64,000 nucleotides of DNA from Caryophanales bacterium (GCA_016282155.1 JAEEJY010000005.1:31678-95677); one strand, 5' to 3'; shown: positions 8,644 to 18,603, counted from the first letter of the stretch. Program-made: numbers and translations. Notes: generated by a model not told the origin, from the letters alone.

Positions 8644-9627
8644 CTAACCAATAGTTTCGATATCACTTGTTTCATTTGCTTCTTCTTCACCATAGCCTGG
8701 ACCCATAACAGTTACTTTCTTAGTAGCCGTCGCCTTATTACCTGTTTCATCTGTTGCTGTGTAAGTAATTGTATAAGTTCCTGGTATACCTAAGGCTAAA
8801 TTAGTCTTAATATTTACTTTTGGTTCTACATCATAATTATCTGAAACTAAAATATAATCATATGCATTAAATTCAGTTTCATAATAAGGTATTTTTACAT
8901 CCTGAGGCGATACTATAATAATAGGAGCTGATATATCCTTTACTGTTACAGTTCTCTCAGTTACTGAATTTTTATTTGATAAATAAGTATTTGTGTAAAT
9001 TAATACATATTTTGCTGGTTCAGATGTATCTAATTTTATATCTGTAATTTCATTTACTGATGAATTATAACTATTTATCTCTGTACAAAAGCGACTATCA
9101 CCACAACCTAAAACTGTAACTTCCCAAGAAGGATTAGTAATAAAACTGTACTTACCATACATATCAAATCCCGGTTCATTATATTCTGAATTTATATCAA
9201 TAGTCATCTCTTTATTACCTTTAAGTTTAGTAAGTCCCGAACTACTACTACAATGACCATCATAATAAGGGCTATCAACATCAATAAAATAGAAATCATA
9301 AGTGCCCCCATAAATTTCTACATTCAAATATTCGTTACTTCGCGTTTTGTAAAAAGAATTGCTATTTGCATCTTTCGAAGATAAATATCCATCTTTAACA
9401 AGATCACTTAATTTAAAGCATTCTTCTGCATACATAACGCCTGGCGCTAATTTAGTACTTACATAATCTTTTGTTAAATCATAAATAAACTCCCTTTCGG
9501 CATCTTCTTTTTCATAACGTGAACTTAAAAGCATATCACCTATCTTTGGAAGAGCTAAAGCACTAATTAGTCCTAAAATAATAACTACCGCTAATGTTTC
9601 AATTAATGTAAAACCTTTTTTATTCAT
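8644..9627 (-). CDS. Pilin-like surface protein with Ig-like (DUF5011/HYR-type) domain
   Basis: 327 residues. Prepilin signal (NKKGFTLIETLAVVIILG), a pilin core with Cys residues (EECFKLSDLVKDGYL... GHC), a second beta domain with C-G-D-S-R-F-C, and a C-terminal Ig-like domain ending with GTYTITYTATDETGNKATA, the classic bacterial HYR/DUF5011 signature. SD AGGTG precedes ATG at 9627. It is followed after 22 bases by the BspA pilin gene, so the two probably form one operon and one surface structure. A short Glu/Thr tail follows the Ig domain. Confidence 0.85.
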   Translation of the reverse strand: MNKKGFTLIETLAVVIILGLISALALPKIGDMLLSSRYEKEDAEREFIYDLTKDYVSTKLAPGVMYAEECFKLSDLVKDGYLSSKDANSNSFYKTRSNEYLNVEIYGGTYDFYFIDVDSPYYDGHCSSSSGLTKLKGNKEMTIDINSEYNEPGFDMYGKYSFITNPSWEVTVLGCGDSRFCTEINSYNSSVNEITDIKLDTSEPAKYVLIYTNTYLSNKNSVTERTVTVKDISAPIIIVSPQDVKIPYYETEFNAYDYILVSDNYDVEPKVNIKTNLALGIPGTYTITYTATDETGNKATATKKVTVMGPGYGEEEANETSDIETIG

Positions 9628-9654
9628 AATACACCTACCATATCATATAAAATA

Positions 9655-9665
9655 ATTATACCATA
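9655..9665 (-). promoter_or_regulatory. Extended -10 promoter of the pilin pair
   Basis: Minus-strand TATGGTATAAT, about 28 bases before ATG at 9627. Confidence 0.6.
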
Positions 9666-9672
9666 TATAAAG

Positions 9673-9699
9673 AAAAAAAGATACAATCACTTGTATCTT
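9673..9699 (-). terminator. Terminator of the DHHW gene
   Basis: 9-bp stem AAGATACAA/TTGTATCTT with a long T-run on the minus strand, just past the stop codon. Confidence 0.85.
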
Positions 9700-10816
9700 A
9701 ATGTACGGATTTAATACCACTATCTGTATCTAATGAAATCATATTGTAAATAAATAGAATATTTTTAATATTAGGATTTTCTAAAACATAATCACTTATA
9801 CTCTTTTTATAATATCTTGGATCAATCACATATACTTTATGATAATGATTTACTAAAAATGGGATTAAAGAATTAGCATAACTATCTTTTATAACAAGTA
9901 AATCATTATTCCCTTTTATATTATTATTTGTTATTTCAATTAGCGAATGATTATTATCTAAAAAGTAAGAGTATTTATCCTTTTCTTTTAGATATTTATC
10001 TGCATATAAAGTATTAGTTTGAATATCAGTATCAACATACTTAACTGTATAATCTTCATTATCTAAAGAAAACTTATATATTGAATCTGATTTTATTAGA
10101 TAATCACTAGTTTTAGAACTAAGAGTTCCTCTAAAAGAGTCTGTTACTTTAGTGATATTAAATTTACTTATATCAATATAGTCAATATTATTATTTTTGG
10201 CATATTCTTTATAAGCATAATACGCTGCATAACTAGTCCAGTGATGATCTAATTTGTAGAACATTTGATAATCACTATTATGTGTTTTTAAAGTGCTTGT
10301 TATATCAATATAATCAAAATTAATATTGTCATAATACTCTTTTATAGTAGCTAATTCATCATAAGATAAAGAATTATTCGGTAATAAATCTTTGTTGATT
10401 TGAATACTTGTTGGAACAAGCATTAAATTCATATTGACATAATTTAATTTTTCATAAAACTTATTTAATCTATTAATTATTTTCTTAGTATTAACTGGTT
10501 TATTATATTTTTCTATTAAATAGCCATCTTGTGCAAAATATACATCACTAATTTCATCTTTTAATAAGATTCTTTCACTAGTTAAATGAATATTCATAAA
10601 CATATCTCTAAATGGAAAATGGTCAACTAAATAATCCTCTAATTCTTTAATATAATCTCCTTCATATAATCTCTTAAATGTAAAAGTAGGAAAAGTAGCA
10701 AGCATCCTATTTTCCTTACTTGAAAATTCTTTCTTAGGTAAAAATATTTGTAAAATAAATAGTAATACAAATATTAAACTTATCGTTAAAACTATTATCT
10801 TTTTAATATACTTCAT
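9698..10816 (-). CDS. DHHW-motif (AlgJ/AlgX-like) secreted acyltransferase
   Basis: 372 residues. One N-terminal membrane anchor (IIVLTISLIFVLLFILQIFL), then an SGNH-like domain facing outside. Visible catalytic elements: KLDHHWTS (Asp and His of the family name) and the presumed Ser in VIKDSYANSLIPF. The family transfers an acyl group, usually acetate, onto an exported polysaccharide after an MBOAT protein has moved the acyl group across the membrane; the MBOAT gene lies 8 bases upstream in the same operon. The polymer modified is not known. SD AGGTGA precedes ATG at 10816. Confidence 0.88.
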   Translation of the reverse strand: MKYIKKIIVLTISLIFVLLFILQIFLPKKEFSSKENRMLATFPTFTFKRLYEGDYIKELEDYLVDHFPFRDMFMNIHLTSERILLKDEISDVYFAQDGYLIEKYNKPVNTKKIINRLNKFYEKLNYVNMNLMLVPTSIQINKDLLPNNSLSYDELATIKEYYDNINFDYIDITSTLKTHNSDYQMFYKLDHHWTSYAAYYAYKEYAKNNNIDYIDISKFNITKVTDSFRGTLSSKTSDYLIKSDSIYKFSLDNEDYTVKYVDTDIQTNTLYADKYLKEKDKYSYFLDNNHSLIEITNNNIKGNNDLLVIKDSYANSLIPFLVNHYHKVYVIDPRYYKKSISDYVLENPNIKNILFIYNMISLDTDSGIKSVH

Positions 10817-10824
10817 AAGATCAC

Positions 10825-12222
10825 CTAAAATCTAAAATATAAGAAAGGATTATATGTATCACTTACTAAATAAGAGATCGTTACTAAGAATAATAATAAA
10901 TATATTAATATTGTTAAAACACTTATTAATTTTGGATATTTTATTTTTTTAATTAAATCTTTTACTTTAGTACTTATTGGTAAACTAAAGATAATTCCTA
11001 GAGTCAAAATAACAAAGTAATTTTTAAAATAATAGAAGAATGCTTTATTTACAAAATCAATATTTCCAATATTAAATAATACTTTTAAATATGACCCTAA
11101 AGCATTAAAATCAGTTATCGCAAATAAAACCCATCCAAACATTACAATTATTAAAGTATATATGTGTCTTAAATAAATTGGCAATCTATCAATCAATTTT
11201 TTTAAGAAGAATTTTTCTAGAATTAAAAATATACCATAATATAAACCCCATAGTACAAAATTTAAACTTGCACCATGCCATAATCCTGTTAACATCCAAA
11301 CAATTAATATATTGCGGATATTCTTTAATACACCACATCTATTTCCACCTAAAGGAATATATAAATAATCTTTAAACCATGTAGATAATGATATATGCCA
11401 GCGATGCCAAAAGTCCGTTATTGATGTTGCTATATATGGATAATTAAAGTTTTCTAAATATGTAAATCCTAACATCTTACCCATTCCTATAGCCATATCA
11501 GAATATCCAGAAAAATCAAAATATATTTGAAGAGTAAATGATATAACTCCTAGAATTGCTAAGCCTGTTGACATTAATTCAGGTTCTAAAGAAGTTATTG
11601 TTGTAAATAATAAACCTATATTATTTGCAAGTAACACCTTTTTAAATAAACCTCGCATAAATCTAATTAAACCATTACTAAAAGAATTAAAAGTAACTTT
11701 ACGATTATGTAATTCACTAGTGATAGTTTCATATCTTACAATAGGTCCCGCAATTAATTGAGGAAACATTGATACATACGTTAAAAAGTCAAAGAAGTTT
11801 TTCTCTGCTTTTACCTCATCACGGTAAACATCAATAATATAACTCATTATTTGGAAAGTAAAGAAACTTATACCAATAGGTAAACTTAAGTTAAGACTGC
11901 CTATATTAACTCTAAATAAATAATTAATTATTTGAATTAAAAAGTCTGCATACTTAAAGAATCCTAGTACTAAAATATTTACGATTATCGCAATTATTAG
12001 ATATTTCTTTTTATCTTTTTCTTTTGCTATTTTTAAAGTTAAATAGTAACCTAAGTATGAAGATAAAATAAGTAAAAATACATATATAGGTTCTCCCCAA
12101 GCATAAAAGATTAAACTAAATGCTAAAAGAACATAATTTTTTATCTTTTTAGGTACTAAATAATATGCAATTAAAAATATAACAAAAAAGAAAAAGAGAA
12201 AAGGTATACTACTAAAAACCAT
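10825..12222 (-). CDS. MBOAT-family O-acyltransferase (AlgI/DltB-like)
   Basis: 465 residues with about ten membrane segments. Family motifs are clear: DFWHRWHISLSTWFKDYLYI, then IPLGGNR, and the invariant catalytic His in LTGLWHGASLNFVLWG. It carries acyl groups through the membrane for transfer to a surface glycan or teichoic polymer. No dltA/dltC nearby, while a DHHW partner follows, so it belongs to the AlgI-like branch rather than to D-alanylation. SD GGAGGGGAG precedes ATG at 12222. Confidence 0.93.
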   Translation of the reverse strand: MVFSSIPFLFFFFVIFLIAYYLVPKKIKNYVLLAFSLIFYAWGEPIYVFLLILSSYLGYYLTLKIAKEKDKKKYLIIAIIVNILVLGFFKYADFLIQIINYLFRVNIGSLNLSLPIGISFFTFQIMSYIIDVYRDEVKAEKNFFDFLTYVSMFPQLIAGPIVRYETITSELHNRKVTFNSFSNGLIRFMRGLFKKVLLANNIGLLFTTITSLEPELMSTGLAILGVISFTLQIYFDFSGYSDMAIGMGKMLGFTYLENFNYPYIATSITDFWHRWHISLSTWFKDYLYIPLGGNRCGVLKNIRNILIVWMLTGLWHGASLNFVLWGLYYGIFLILEKFFLKKLIDRLPIYLRHIYTLIIVMFGWVLFAITDFNALGSYLKVLFNIGNIDFVNKAFFYYFKNYFVILTLGIIFSLPISTKVKDLIKKIKYPKLISVLTILIYLLLFLVTISYLVSDTYNPFLYFRF

Positions 12223-12237
12223 AATTCTCCCCTCCTA

Positions 12238-12675
12238 TTATTTTGTAATTAAATCACAAACTTTATCTGGATCACTATTTACAACATATATAAAATAGTT
12301 ATCTTCTTCGTAAGTCATTCCTTTTTTTACTAATGCTGTTTCACTAGGAAAATATCCGTTATCCCAGGCAGCTTTATATTGATCAACAAAATAATTTGCT
12401 TCATCTAAAGCATCTTCCTTGTTGCTACCATATTTAAAGATTGCATACATTTTAGAAACTGCGGCATCCTCTTCCATAACTACCATATAAGATTCAAATT
12501 TAGATAAATCAACTCCATAAGTCCCTTCAATAGTTTCTTTATCTATTTTTTCAAAATCTTTATATTCTGTTTTTAAATTATTATAAACAGTATCATAATT
12601 TATATCTAACTTTCTTTTACCACAACCTGTTAATAAAAATGCTACTGCAATTAAACTTATTATTATTTTTTTCAT
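12238..12675 (-). CDS. DUF4358-type lipoprotein
   Basis: 145 residues. Lipoprotein signal with lipobox LLTGC (Cys near residue 19). The rest fits the DUF4358 family: an acidic single-domain protein with YGVDLSKFESYMV and a terminal DPDKVCDLI. Genes of this family are often found beside MBOAT/DHHW pairs in Firmicutes, and here it is the first gene of such an operon. Function unknown; a surface accessory role is likely. Confidence 0.75.
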   Translation of the reverse strand: MKKIIISLIAVAFLLTGCGKRKLDINYDTVYNNLKTEYKDFEKIDKETIEGTYGVDLSKFESYMVVMEEDAAVSKMYAIFKYGSNKEDALDEANYFVDQYKAAWDNGYFPSETALVKKGMTYEEDNYFIYVVNSDPDKVCDLITK

Positions 12676-12690
12676 ATTATCACCATAATA

Positions 12691-12701
12691 AGTATATCAT
12701 A
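12691..12701 (-). promoter_or_regulatory. Extended -10 promoter of the DUF4358-MBOAT-DHHW operon
   Basis: Minus-strand TATGATATACT, 16 bases before ATG at 12675. Confidence 0.55.
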
Positions 12702-12721
12702 AATAACCGCTATAAGAAAAT

Positions 12722-12744
12722 AAAAAAAGACTAGTTAGTCTTTT

Positions 12745-12746
<2 letters not shown>
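12722..12746 (-). terminator. Terminator of tgt
   Basis: 10-bp stem AAAAAAGACT/AGTCTTTTTT with a 4-base loop at the tgt stop codon. Confidence 0.85.
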
Positions 12747-13900
<1,154 letters not shown>

Positions 13901-13914
<14 letters not shown>

Positions 13915-14317
13915 GTTTTGCTGTATATACTTTTCCGATGCTACCTACATAAATTTTTCCAACAACATCATAAGAAAATTTATCTCCTTCTTGTTTACCA
14001 ATTACGGCTTGTCCCATTGGAGAGTTAGGTAATACTGCTTCATAACCGCCAGCTCCAATAGCAGATTCACTAATTACATATTTACCTTCTTGTTTGAAAC
14101 CATAATCACTCATAATAACACTAAATTTACTACCTAAAGTAATTGTGTTACTATTAGGATTTTCTAGTATTTCTACTTCGTTTAAAATAGCATCATAGCT
14201 TTTTACTTCGTTATTTGAAATTTCTTTTTGTCTTGCTGTTGTAGCAAATTTCGCATCTTCAATAGCTCTTTCATGTCTTCTTGTAAGTACATCATATTGT
14301 TCTTGTATAATTTTCAT
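13901..14317 (-). CDS. Short GreA/GreB-family protein (atypical, Rnk-like architecture)
   Basis: 138 residues against about 158 for GreA. The C-terminal FKBP-like domain is clear (LPNSPMGQAVIGKQEGDKFSYDV). The N-terminal coiled coil is only about 50 residues and lacks the DLKENAEY-type segment whose acidic residues reach the RNA polymerase active site in GreA. It may therefore bind polymerase without stimulating transcript cleavage, as proposed for Rnk or Gfh-type proteins; that is inference. SD GGGGGG precedes ATG at 14317. Confidence 0.8.
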
Positions 14318-14339
14318 TCCAATTCCCCCCTAAAAATTA

Positions 14340-14558
14340 TTAATCCATAAATTTATTCATTTGTTTCATCATTTGATTAACTTGTTTTTGACTTGGAGTT
14401 CTTCCCATTCCACTCATCATCGCTCTAATCATTTGTTCATTGATTGGTGGATTCTTTTTCATATATTTCATTAAATATTTTCTGGCAATGAAAAATCCAA
14501 TAACACCACCAGCTATTAATCCTACTAATATTTTTAATATATCAAATAATAGTTCCAT
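14340..14558 (-). CDS. yneF: YneF family (UPF0154) membrane protein
   Basis: 72 residues: one N-terminal membrane segment with a GxxxG-like run ([18 protein letters not shown]), then [20 protein letters not shown], the conserved UPF0154 signature, and a Met/Lys/Gln-rich end. In B. subtilis yneF lies downstream of tkt in the lexA-yneA-tkt region; the same set of genes is seen here. Function unknown. SD AGAGGTG precedes ATG. Confidence 0.9.
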   Translation of the reverse strand: MELLFDILKILVGLIAGGVIGFFIARKYLMKYMKKNPPINEQMIRAMMSGMGRTPSQKQVNQMMKQMNKFMD

Positions 14559-14663
14559 ATTTTCACCTCTAATAGTATTTTACTAGAAAATATAACTCAT
14601 TTCAAGATTAAAACTTGAATAAAGATTTAAAATACTATAAAATTAAATTAGAAAGAGGTAAAT

Positions 14664-15614
14664 ATGAAAAAGATAAGTTTTATTATACCTGTTTACAACG
14701 TTGAAAAGTATCTTGATAAGCTTTTAAAAAGTATTATAAGTAATAATTATAAGGATTATGAGATTATAATTGTTAATGATGAATCAACCGATAAAACATA
14801 TGATATATGTGTTGATTATTTAAGTAAATATGATAATATTACCGTTATTAATGAGAAACATCAAGGATTATCAGTCGCAAGAAATAATGCTTTAAAACTT
14901 GCTACCGGTGATTATATTTGGTTTATTGACGGTGATGATTATATTGAAAAAAATAGTCTTAAAATATTATCCAAATATATGGAAAGTAATTACGATATTA
15001 TTGTTTTTAATTATAATAAGGTATTTAATGATAAAGTCATTAAAATTAATAGTTTTGGTAGCTTTGATGATGTAAAAATAAAGTATATCTTGTCTTCAGG
15101 ATTTGTATGGAATAAGATATGTAAAAAAGAATTATATACTAAGAATCCTTTCCCTAAGAATTTAATATTTGAAGACTTACATGTTATGCCAGAACTTGTC
15201 TTAAAAACAAATAATATTAAATTTATTGATAATTATCTATATAATTATGTTCAAAGAAAAGATTCAGTATTAAGCACTTATTTTCCAGATAAAATTGATG
15301 AACGTTTAAAAGCCTATGAAACTTTATATAAGAAATTAGGTAAAGAATATTACAACGAGATAGAATATATTTTTATTACTAATCTCCTTGAAAGTTTTAT
15401 CTATGATGAAACATATTTTAAAAAGAAATGTAATTTAAAAAATATAAATAAATATGTAAAAAGTTATTTTAATAAATATTATAATAATAAATATTTAAGA
15501 GGTTCTTCACATATAAAAAGTATTTTAAAACGTATTTACTTTTTCTTAATCTATCATAATATATTTTTCTTTTCAAAAATATATATTAAATTTAAATTAA
15601 TATTTAACAAATAA
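14664..15614 (+). CDS. Family 2 glycosyltransferase
   Basis: 316 residues on the plus strand. GT-A fold with SFIIPVYNVEKYLDKLL at the start, IIIVNDESTDKT (nucleotide binding) and the metal-binding DGDD in DYIWFIDGDDYIE. C-terminal half is basic, aromatic-rich and of low complexity (Asn/Lys/Tyr). Probably adds a sugar to a surface glycan or teichoic polymer. It is a single gene inserted against the direction of its neighbours between yneF and tkt, which are close together in Bacillus, so it may have been acquired. SD AGAGG precedes ATG. Confidence 0.93.
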   Translation: MKKISFIIPVYNVEKYLDKLLKSIISNNYKDYEIIIVNDESTDKTYDICVDYLSKYDNITVINEKHQGLSVARNNALKLATGDYIWFIDGDDYIEKNSLKILSKYMESNYDIIVFNYNKVFNDKVIKINSFGSFDDVKIKYILSSGFVWNKICKKELYTKNPFPKNLIFEDLHVMPELVLKTNNIKFIDNYLYNYVQRKDSVLSTYFPDKIDERLKAYETLYKKLGKEYYNEIEYIFITNLLESFIYDETYFKKKCNLKNINKYVKSYFNKYYNNKYLRGSSHIKSILKRIYFFLIYHNIFFFSKIYIKFKLIFNK

Positions 15615-15646
15615 AAAAGATATTAACACTTGTTAATATCTTTTAT
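15613..15646. terminator. Bidirectional terminator between glycosyltransferase and tkt
   Basis: 13-14 bp stem AAAAGATATTAACA/TGTTAATATCTTTT with A/T runs on both sides, shared by convergent genes. Confidence 0.85.
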
Positions 15647-17634
15647 TTATATAGTTTTAAAATACTTTCATAAATATAATTAAAATCAAGATGGCATGCT
15701 CTTAAAACTTCATCTCTACTTCCACTTAAACCAAAGTCATTTACGGTAAATAAGTATTTATCACTATAAACAAATTGATGCCATCCAAAAGATGATCCTG
15801 CTTCAATTACCATAACTTTAACTCCCATTGGTATTAAGCTTTCCTTATATTCTTTAGGTTGATTCATAAATATTTCCATACAAGGCATACTTACAACTCT
15901 TAAATCTATACCCTCTTTAGCAAATAATGTTTCTGCAATATTAAGGGCTAATGTAACCTCTGTACCAGTTGCAATTATAACACCATGTAATATTCTATTT
16001 TCTTTTCTTACGATATAAGCTCCATTTTTAACCAATAATGGATTAGTACATTTTAAATTATTTTGCTCTAATCTAGAGAGTATCAAAGCATTAGGATTAT
16101 GCGAATTAAGCATAACTTGCCATGAACCTAATACCTCATTAGCATCGGCTGGTCTAAATACATTTAAGTTAGGTGTTGATCTTAACATAGCAAGTTGTTC
16201 AATAGGTTGATGTGTTGGCCCATCAGGTCCAATATTTATTGAATCATGACTAAATATATAGTTAACTGGTAAATCCATTAAAGCTGACATACGAATAGCT
16301 GGTTTCATATAATCAGCAAAACTTAAGAATGTTGATCCAAAAGTTTTAAAACCTGTTAAAGCTAGCCCATTTAAGATAGCTCCCATTGCATGTTCTCTTA
16401 CGCCAAACATTATATTTTTACCGGTATAATGACCATCCTTAATTTCTCCTAAATCACGCAAATTAGTTCTTACTGAACTAGCAACATCAGCACTACCACC
16501 AACAAAGTTTGGCACCTGTCTTGCTATTTCATTAATAATTTCGTGATTACTATCTCTTGTTGCTTCTTTTTCTTCATAATTAAAAATCCATTGACGTTCA
16601 CCATTAATTAATTCAACGTTTTGATTTTTAATATAAATATCTACAATATCTTTATCATATTCATGATTTAAAGTACGATATTCACTAAATAATCTACTCC
16701 ATAAATCATGTTTAACACTTGATCTTTCAAAAATAAGTCTTGTAAAGTATTTTTTTGCTTCTTCATTAACATAGAAAGGTTCTTTAGGAACTTCTAAACT
16801 TGCCTTTAACTGTGCTAAATCATCTTTTTCTAATAATTTACCATGGACTGTATTGGTTCCTGCATTTAAAGAACCATAACCGATAGTAGTTTTTACTTCA
16901 ATGATAGTAGGTCGTAATGATTTTTTAGCAGCATTAATAGCTTTATCTATTTCATTAACGTTATTCCCGTCACCTACTTTTAATGTATACCATCCCATAG
17001 CTTTAAATCTATCAAGAACATTTTCGGTAAATGTATTAGAAGTATCTCCGTCTAAACTAACATTATTTGAATCGTATAATACGATTAAATTATTAAGATT
17101 TAATGTACCTGCGAAACTTGCAGCCTCATAACTAATACCTTCCATTAAATCCCCGTCACCACATAAAACAAATACATTATAGTTTACGAGTGGCTTATTT
17201 GAAAATATCTTTCCTTCCTTTTCTAAAGAAAATTTATTTTCTAACATCTTCTCCCCTAGTGCTAAGCCTACGGCTGTAGCAATACCTTGTCCTAATGGAC
17301 CTGTTGATACATCTACTCCAGGAGTAACTCCATATTCTGGATGACCAGGAGTTTTGTATCCTTGTTTTCTAAAATGTTTTAAGTCTTCCATCGATATATC
17401 ATATCCGGCCATAAATAATGTTGCATATAATAAAGCAGATCCATGACCGGCAGATAAAACAAATCTATCTCTTGATAACCAATTATTATCATTAGGTATT
17501 ACATTCATATGTCTTGAATATAATGTATAGATAATTGGGGCAGCTCCAAGTACAATACCTGGATGCCCACTTCCCGCTTTATCTATCATATCGATTGCTA
17601 AAGATTTAATATTATTAATAATTTTTTCATCCAT
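15643..17634 (-). CDS. tkt: Transketolase
   Basis: 663 residues. Thiamine-diphosphate enzyme of the pentose phosphate pathway moving two-carbon units between sugar phosphates. Seen: AGSGHPGIVLGAAPI at the N-terminus, GHGSALLYA, the ThDP/metal motif GDGDLMEG...NN, catalytic-loop TVHG, and the second-domain FGVREHAMG with DSINIGPDGPTHQP. Start chosen at 17634 because AGGTG is 7 bases upstream; the ATG six bases earlier is too close. Single gene with its own extended -10 at 17661-17671. Confidence 0.97.
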   Translation of the reverse strand: MDEKIINNIKSLAIDMIDKAGSGHPGIVLGAAPIIYTLYSRHMNVIPNDNNWLSRDRFVLSAGHGSALLYATLFMAGYDISMEDLKHFRKQGYKTPGHPEYGVTPGVDVSTGPLGQGIATAVGLALGEKMLENKFSLEKEGKIFSNKPLVNYNVFVLCGDGDLMEGISYEAASFAGTLNLNNLIVLYDSNNVSLDGDTSNTFTENVLDRFKAMGWYTLKVGDGNNVNEIDKAINAAKKSLRPTIIEVKTTIGYGSLNAGTNTVHGKLLEKDDLAQLKASLEVPKEPFYVNEEAKKYFTRLIFERSSVKHDLWSRLFSEYRTLNHEYDKDIVDIYIKNQNVELINGERQWIFNYEEKEATRDSNHEIINEIARQVPNFVGGSADVASSVRTNLRDLGEIKDGHYTGKNIMFGVREHAMGAILNGLALTGFKTFGSTFLSFADYMKPAIRMSALMDLPVNYIFSHDSINIGPDGPTHQPIEQLAMLRSTPNLNVFRPADANEVLGSWQVMLNSHNPNALILSRLEQNNLKCTNPLLVKNGAYIVRKENRILHGVIIATGTEVTLALNIAETLFAKEGIDLRVVSMPCMEIFMNQPKEYKESLIPMGVKVMVIEAGSSFGWHQFVYSDKYLFTVNDFGLSGSRDEVLRACHLDFNYIYESILKLYK

Positions 17635-17660
17635 AAACATTCACCTATTTTCATAATACA

Positions 17661-17671
17661 ATTATATCATA
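17661..17671 (-). promoter_or_regulatory. Extended -10 promoter of tkt
   Basis: Minus-strand TATGATATAAT, about 26 bases before the chosen ATG. It lies just downstream of the small SOS gene, so tkt may also receive SOS transcripts. Confidence 0.6.
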
Positions 17672-17691
17672 TATATAGGTAAATGTACCTT

Positions 17692-17820
17692 CTAATTATT
17701 AATAAGAATATTACTTTCATTACTAGAATAATGTCTTAAAGCAACACCTCCAACATAAAAGAATAAAGCATAAAATAATATGATAGCTATTAAAAACCAT
17801 CTTCCTGAAACGTTTTCCAT
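17692..17820 (-). CDS. SOS-controlled 42-aa single-pass membrane peptide (candidate division inhibitor)
   Basis: Small open frame found by reading the gap between tkt and lexA: ATG at 17820, TAG at 17692-17694, 42 codons. Strong SD AAAGGAGG 8 bases upstream. The peptide has a short polar N-terminus (MENVSGR), one hydrophobic helix of about 21 residues (WFLIAIILFYALFFYVGGVA), and a polar tail with RHYSSNESN. The promoter contains a LexA box in its spacer. In B. subtilis the gene in this position, divergent from lexA, is yneA, the SOS division inhibitor; YneA is longer and has a LysM domain, absent here. Small SOS membrane peptides that block division (SidA, SosA) are known elsewhere. Role as inhibitor is inference from position, regulation and topology. 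Confidence 0.8.
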   Translation of the reverse strand: MENVSGRWFLIAIILFYALFFYVGGVALRHYSSNESNILINN

Positions 17821-17845
17821 ATTCGTTTCCTCCTTTCTTAATTCC

Positions 17846-17874
17846 ATTATATAGCGAACAAGTGTTCACGTCAA
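17846..17874 (-). promoter_or_regulatory. LexA-controlled promoter of the 42-aa peptide gene
   Basis: Minus-strand TTGACG (17869-17874), 17-base spacer, TATAAT (17846-17851). The spacer holds a LexA box. Confidence 0.85.
17855..17868. promoter_or_regulatory. LexA (SOS) box 1
   Basis: CGAACAAGTGTTCA, matching the Bacillus-type operator CGAACnnnnGTTCG at 13 of 14 positions counting the four free ones. It sits between -35 and -10 of the small-peptide promoter. Confidence 0.88.
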
Positions 17875-17882
17875 GAAGAAAA

Positions 17883-17896
17883 CAAACAAATGTTTG
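17883..17896. promoter_or_regulatory. LexA (SOS) box 2
   Basis: CAAACAAATGTTTG, a perfect inverted repeat CAAAC-N4-GTTTG close to the SOS consensus, overlapping the -35 of lexA. Indicates autoregulation of lexA. Confidence 0.8.
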
Positions 17897-17922
17897 ACAT
17901 TTACACTTTTATGTGTTAATAT
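17894..17922 (+). promoter_or_regulatory. lexA promoter
   Basis: TTGACA (17894-17899), 17-base spacer, TAATAT (17917-17922); start codon 31 bases downstream. Confidence 0.8.
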
Positions 17923-17952
17923 AAAAATGTAAGAAATAATAAGGAGGCGCTT

Positions 17953-18570
17953 ATGAGTAAATTAACTAAACGTCAAGAAGAAATACTAACATATGTAAAA
18001 GAATATATTGTATCGCACGGATACCCACCTACTGTTCGTGAAATAGGTTCATCTTTAGGTGTATCTTCACCTGCTACAATACATACCCATTTAGCTAAAT
18101 TAGCAGAAAAAGGTTTTATCAAGAGAGACGGTTCAAAAAATAGAGCTATTGAATTATTAGTAGAAAATGAATTTGAAAATAAAGATGAAGATGTTATCGA
18201 AGTACCATTACTTGGTAAAATAACAGCAGGTTCACCAATTGAAGCTATCGAAAATCCAGATGAATTCTTTAGTTTACCAGCTTACTTAGTTCCAAATAAT
18301 AAAGAAGTATTTACTTTAAAAGTAAGTGGTGAATCAATGATCAATGCTGGTATCTTAGATGGCGATATAATTATTGTTCAAAAGCAAAATGTTGCACGTA
18401 ACGGAGAAATAGTAGTTGCAATGAATGATGAAAATGAAGTTACTCTTAAAACATTCTATAAAGAAAACGGATATTTCCGTTTACAACCTGAAAATGATAC
18501 TATGGACCCAATAATTTTAGATAATGTTACTATTTTAGGTAAAGCAATCGGTTTATATAGAAAATTTTAA
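17953..18570 (+). CDS. lexA: LexA SOS repressor
   Basis: 205 residues, normal length. N-terminal winged helix-turn-helix (PPTVREIGSSLGVSSPATIHTHL), then the S24 self-cleavage domain: cleavage site Ala92-Gly93 (KITAGSP), catalytic Ser128 (VSGESM) and Lys166 (EVTLKTFYK). RecA-stimulated self-cleavage lifts repression of DNA-damage genes. SD AAGGAGG precedes ATG. Divergent from the 42-aa peptide gene; both promoters carry LexA boxes. Confidence 0.97.
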   Translation: MSKLTKRQEEILTYVKEYIVSHGYPPTVREIGSSLGVSSPATIHTHLAKLAEKGFIKRDGSKNRAIELLVENEFENKDEDVIEVPLLGKITAGSPIEAIENPDEFFSLPAYLVPNNKEVFTLKVSGESMINAGILDGDIIIVQKQNVARNGEIVVAMNDENEVTLKTFYKENGYFRLQPENDTMDPIILDNVTILGKAIGLYRKF

Positions 18571-18572
18571 AA

Positions 18573-18603
18573 TAAAAAAGGAAGTTTAAAACTTCCTTTT
18601 TTT
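18573..18603. terminator. Bidirectional terminator between lexA and the minimal pilin gene
   Basis: Stem AAAAAAGGAAGT/ACTTCCTTTTTT with a short loop, A/T runs on both sides. Confidence 0.88.

Noticed and set aside
8622..8693. Longer N-terminus of the BspA pilin-like protein
   Set aside because: It would overlap the upstream gene and bury the prepilin signal; AGGAGG is correctly spaced for the ATG at 8621.
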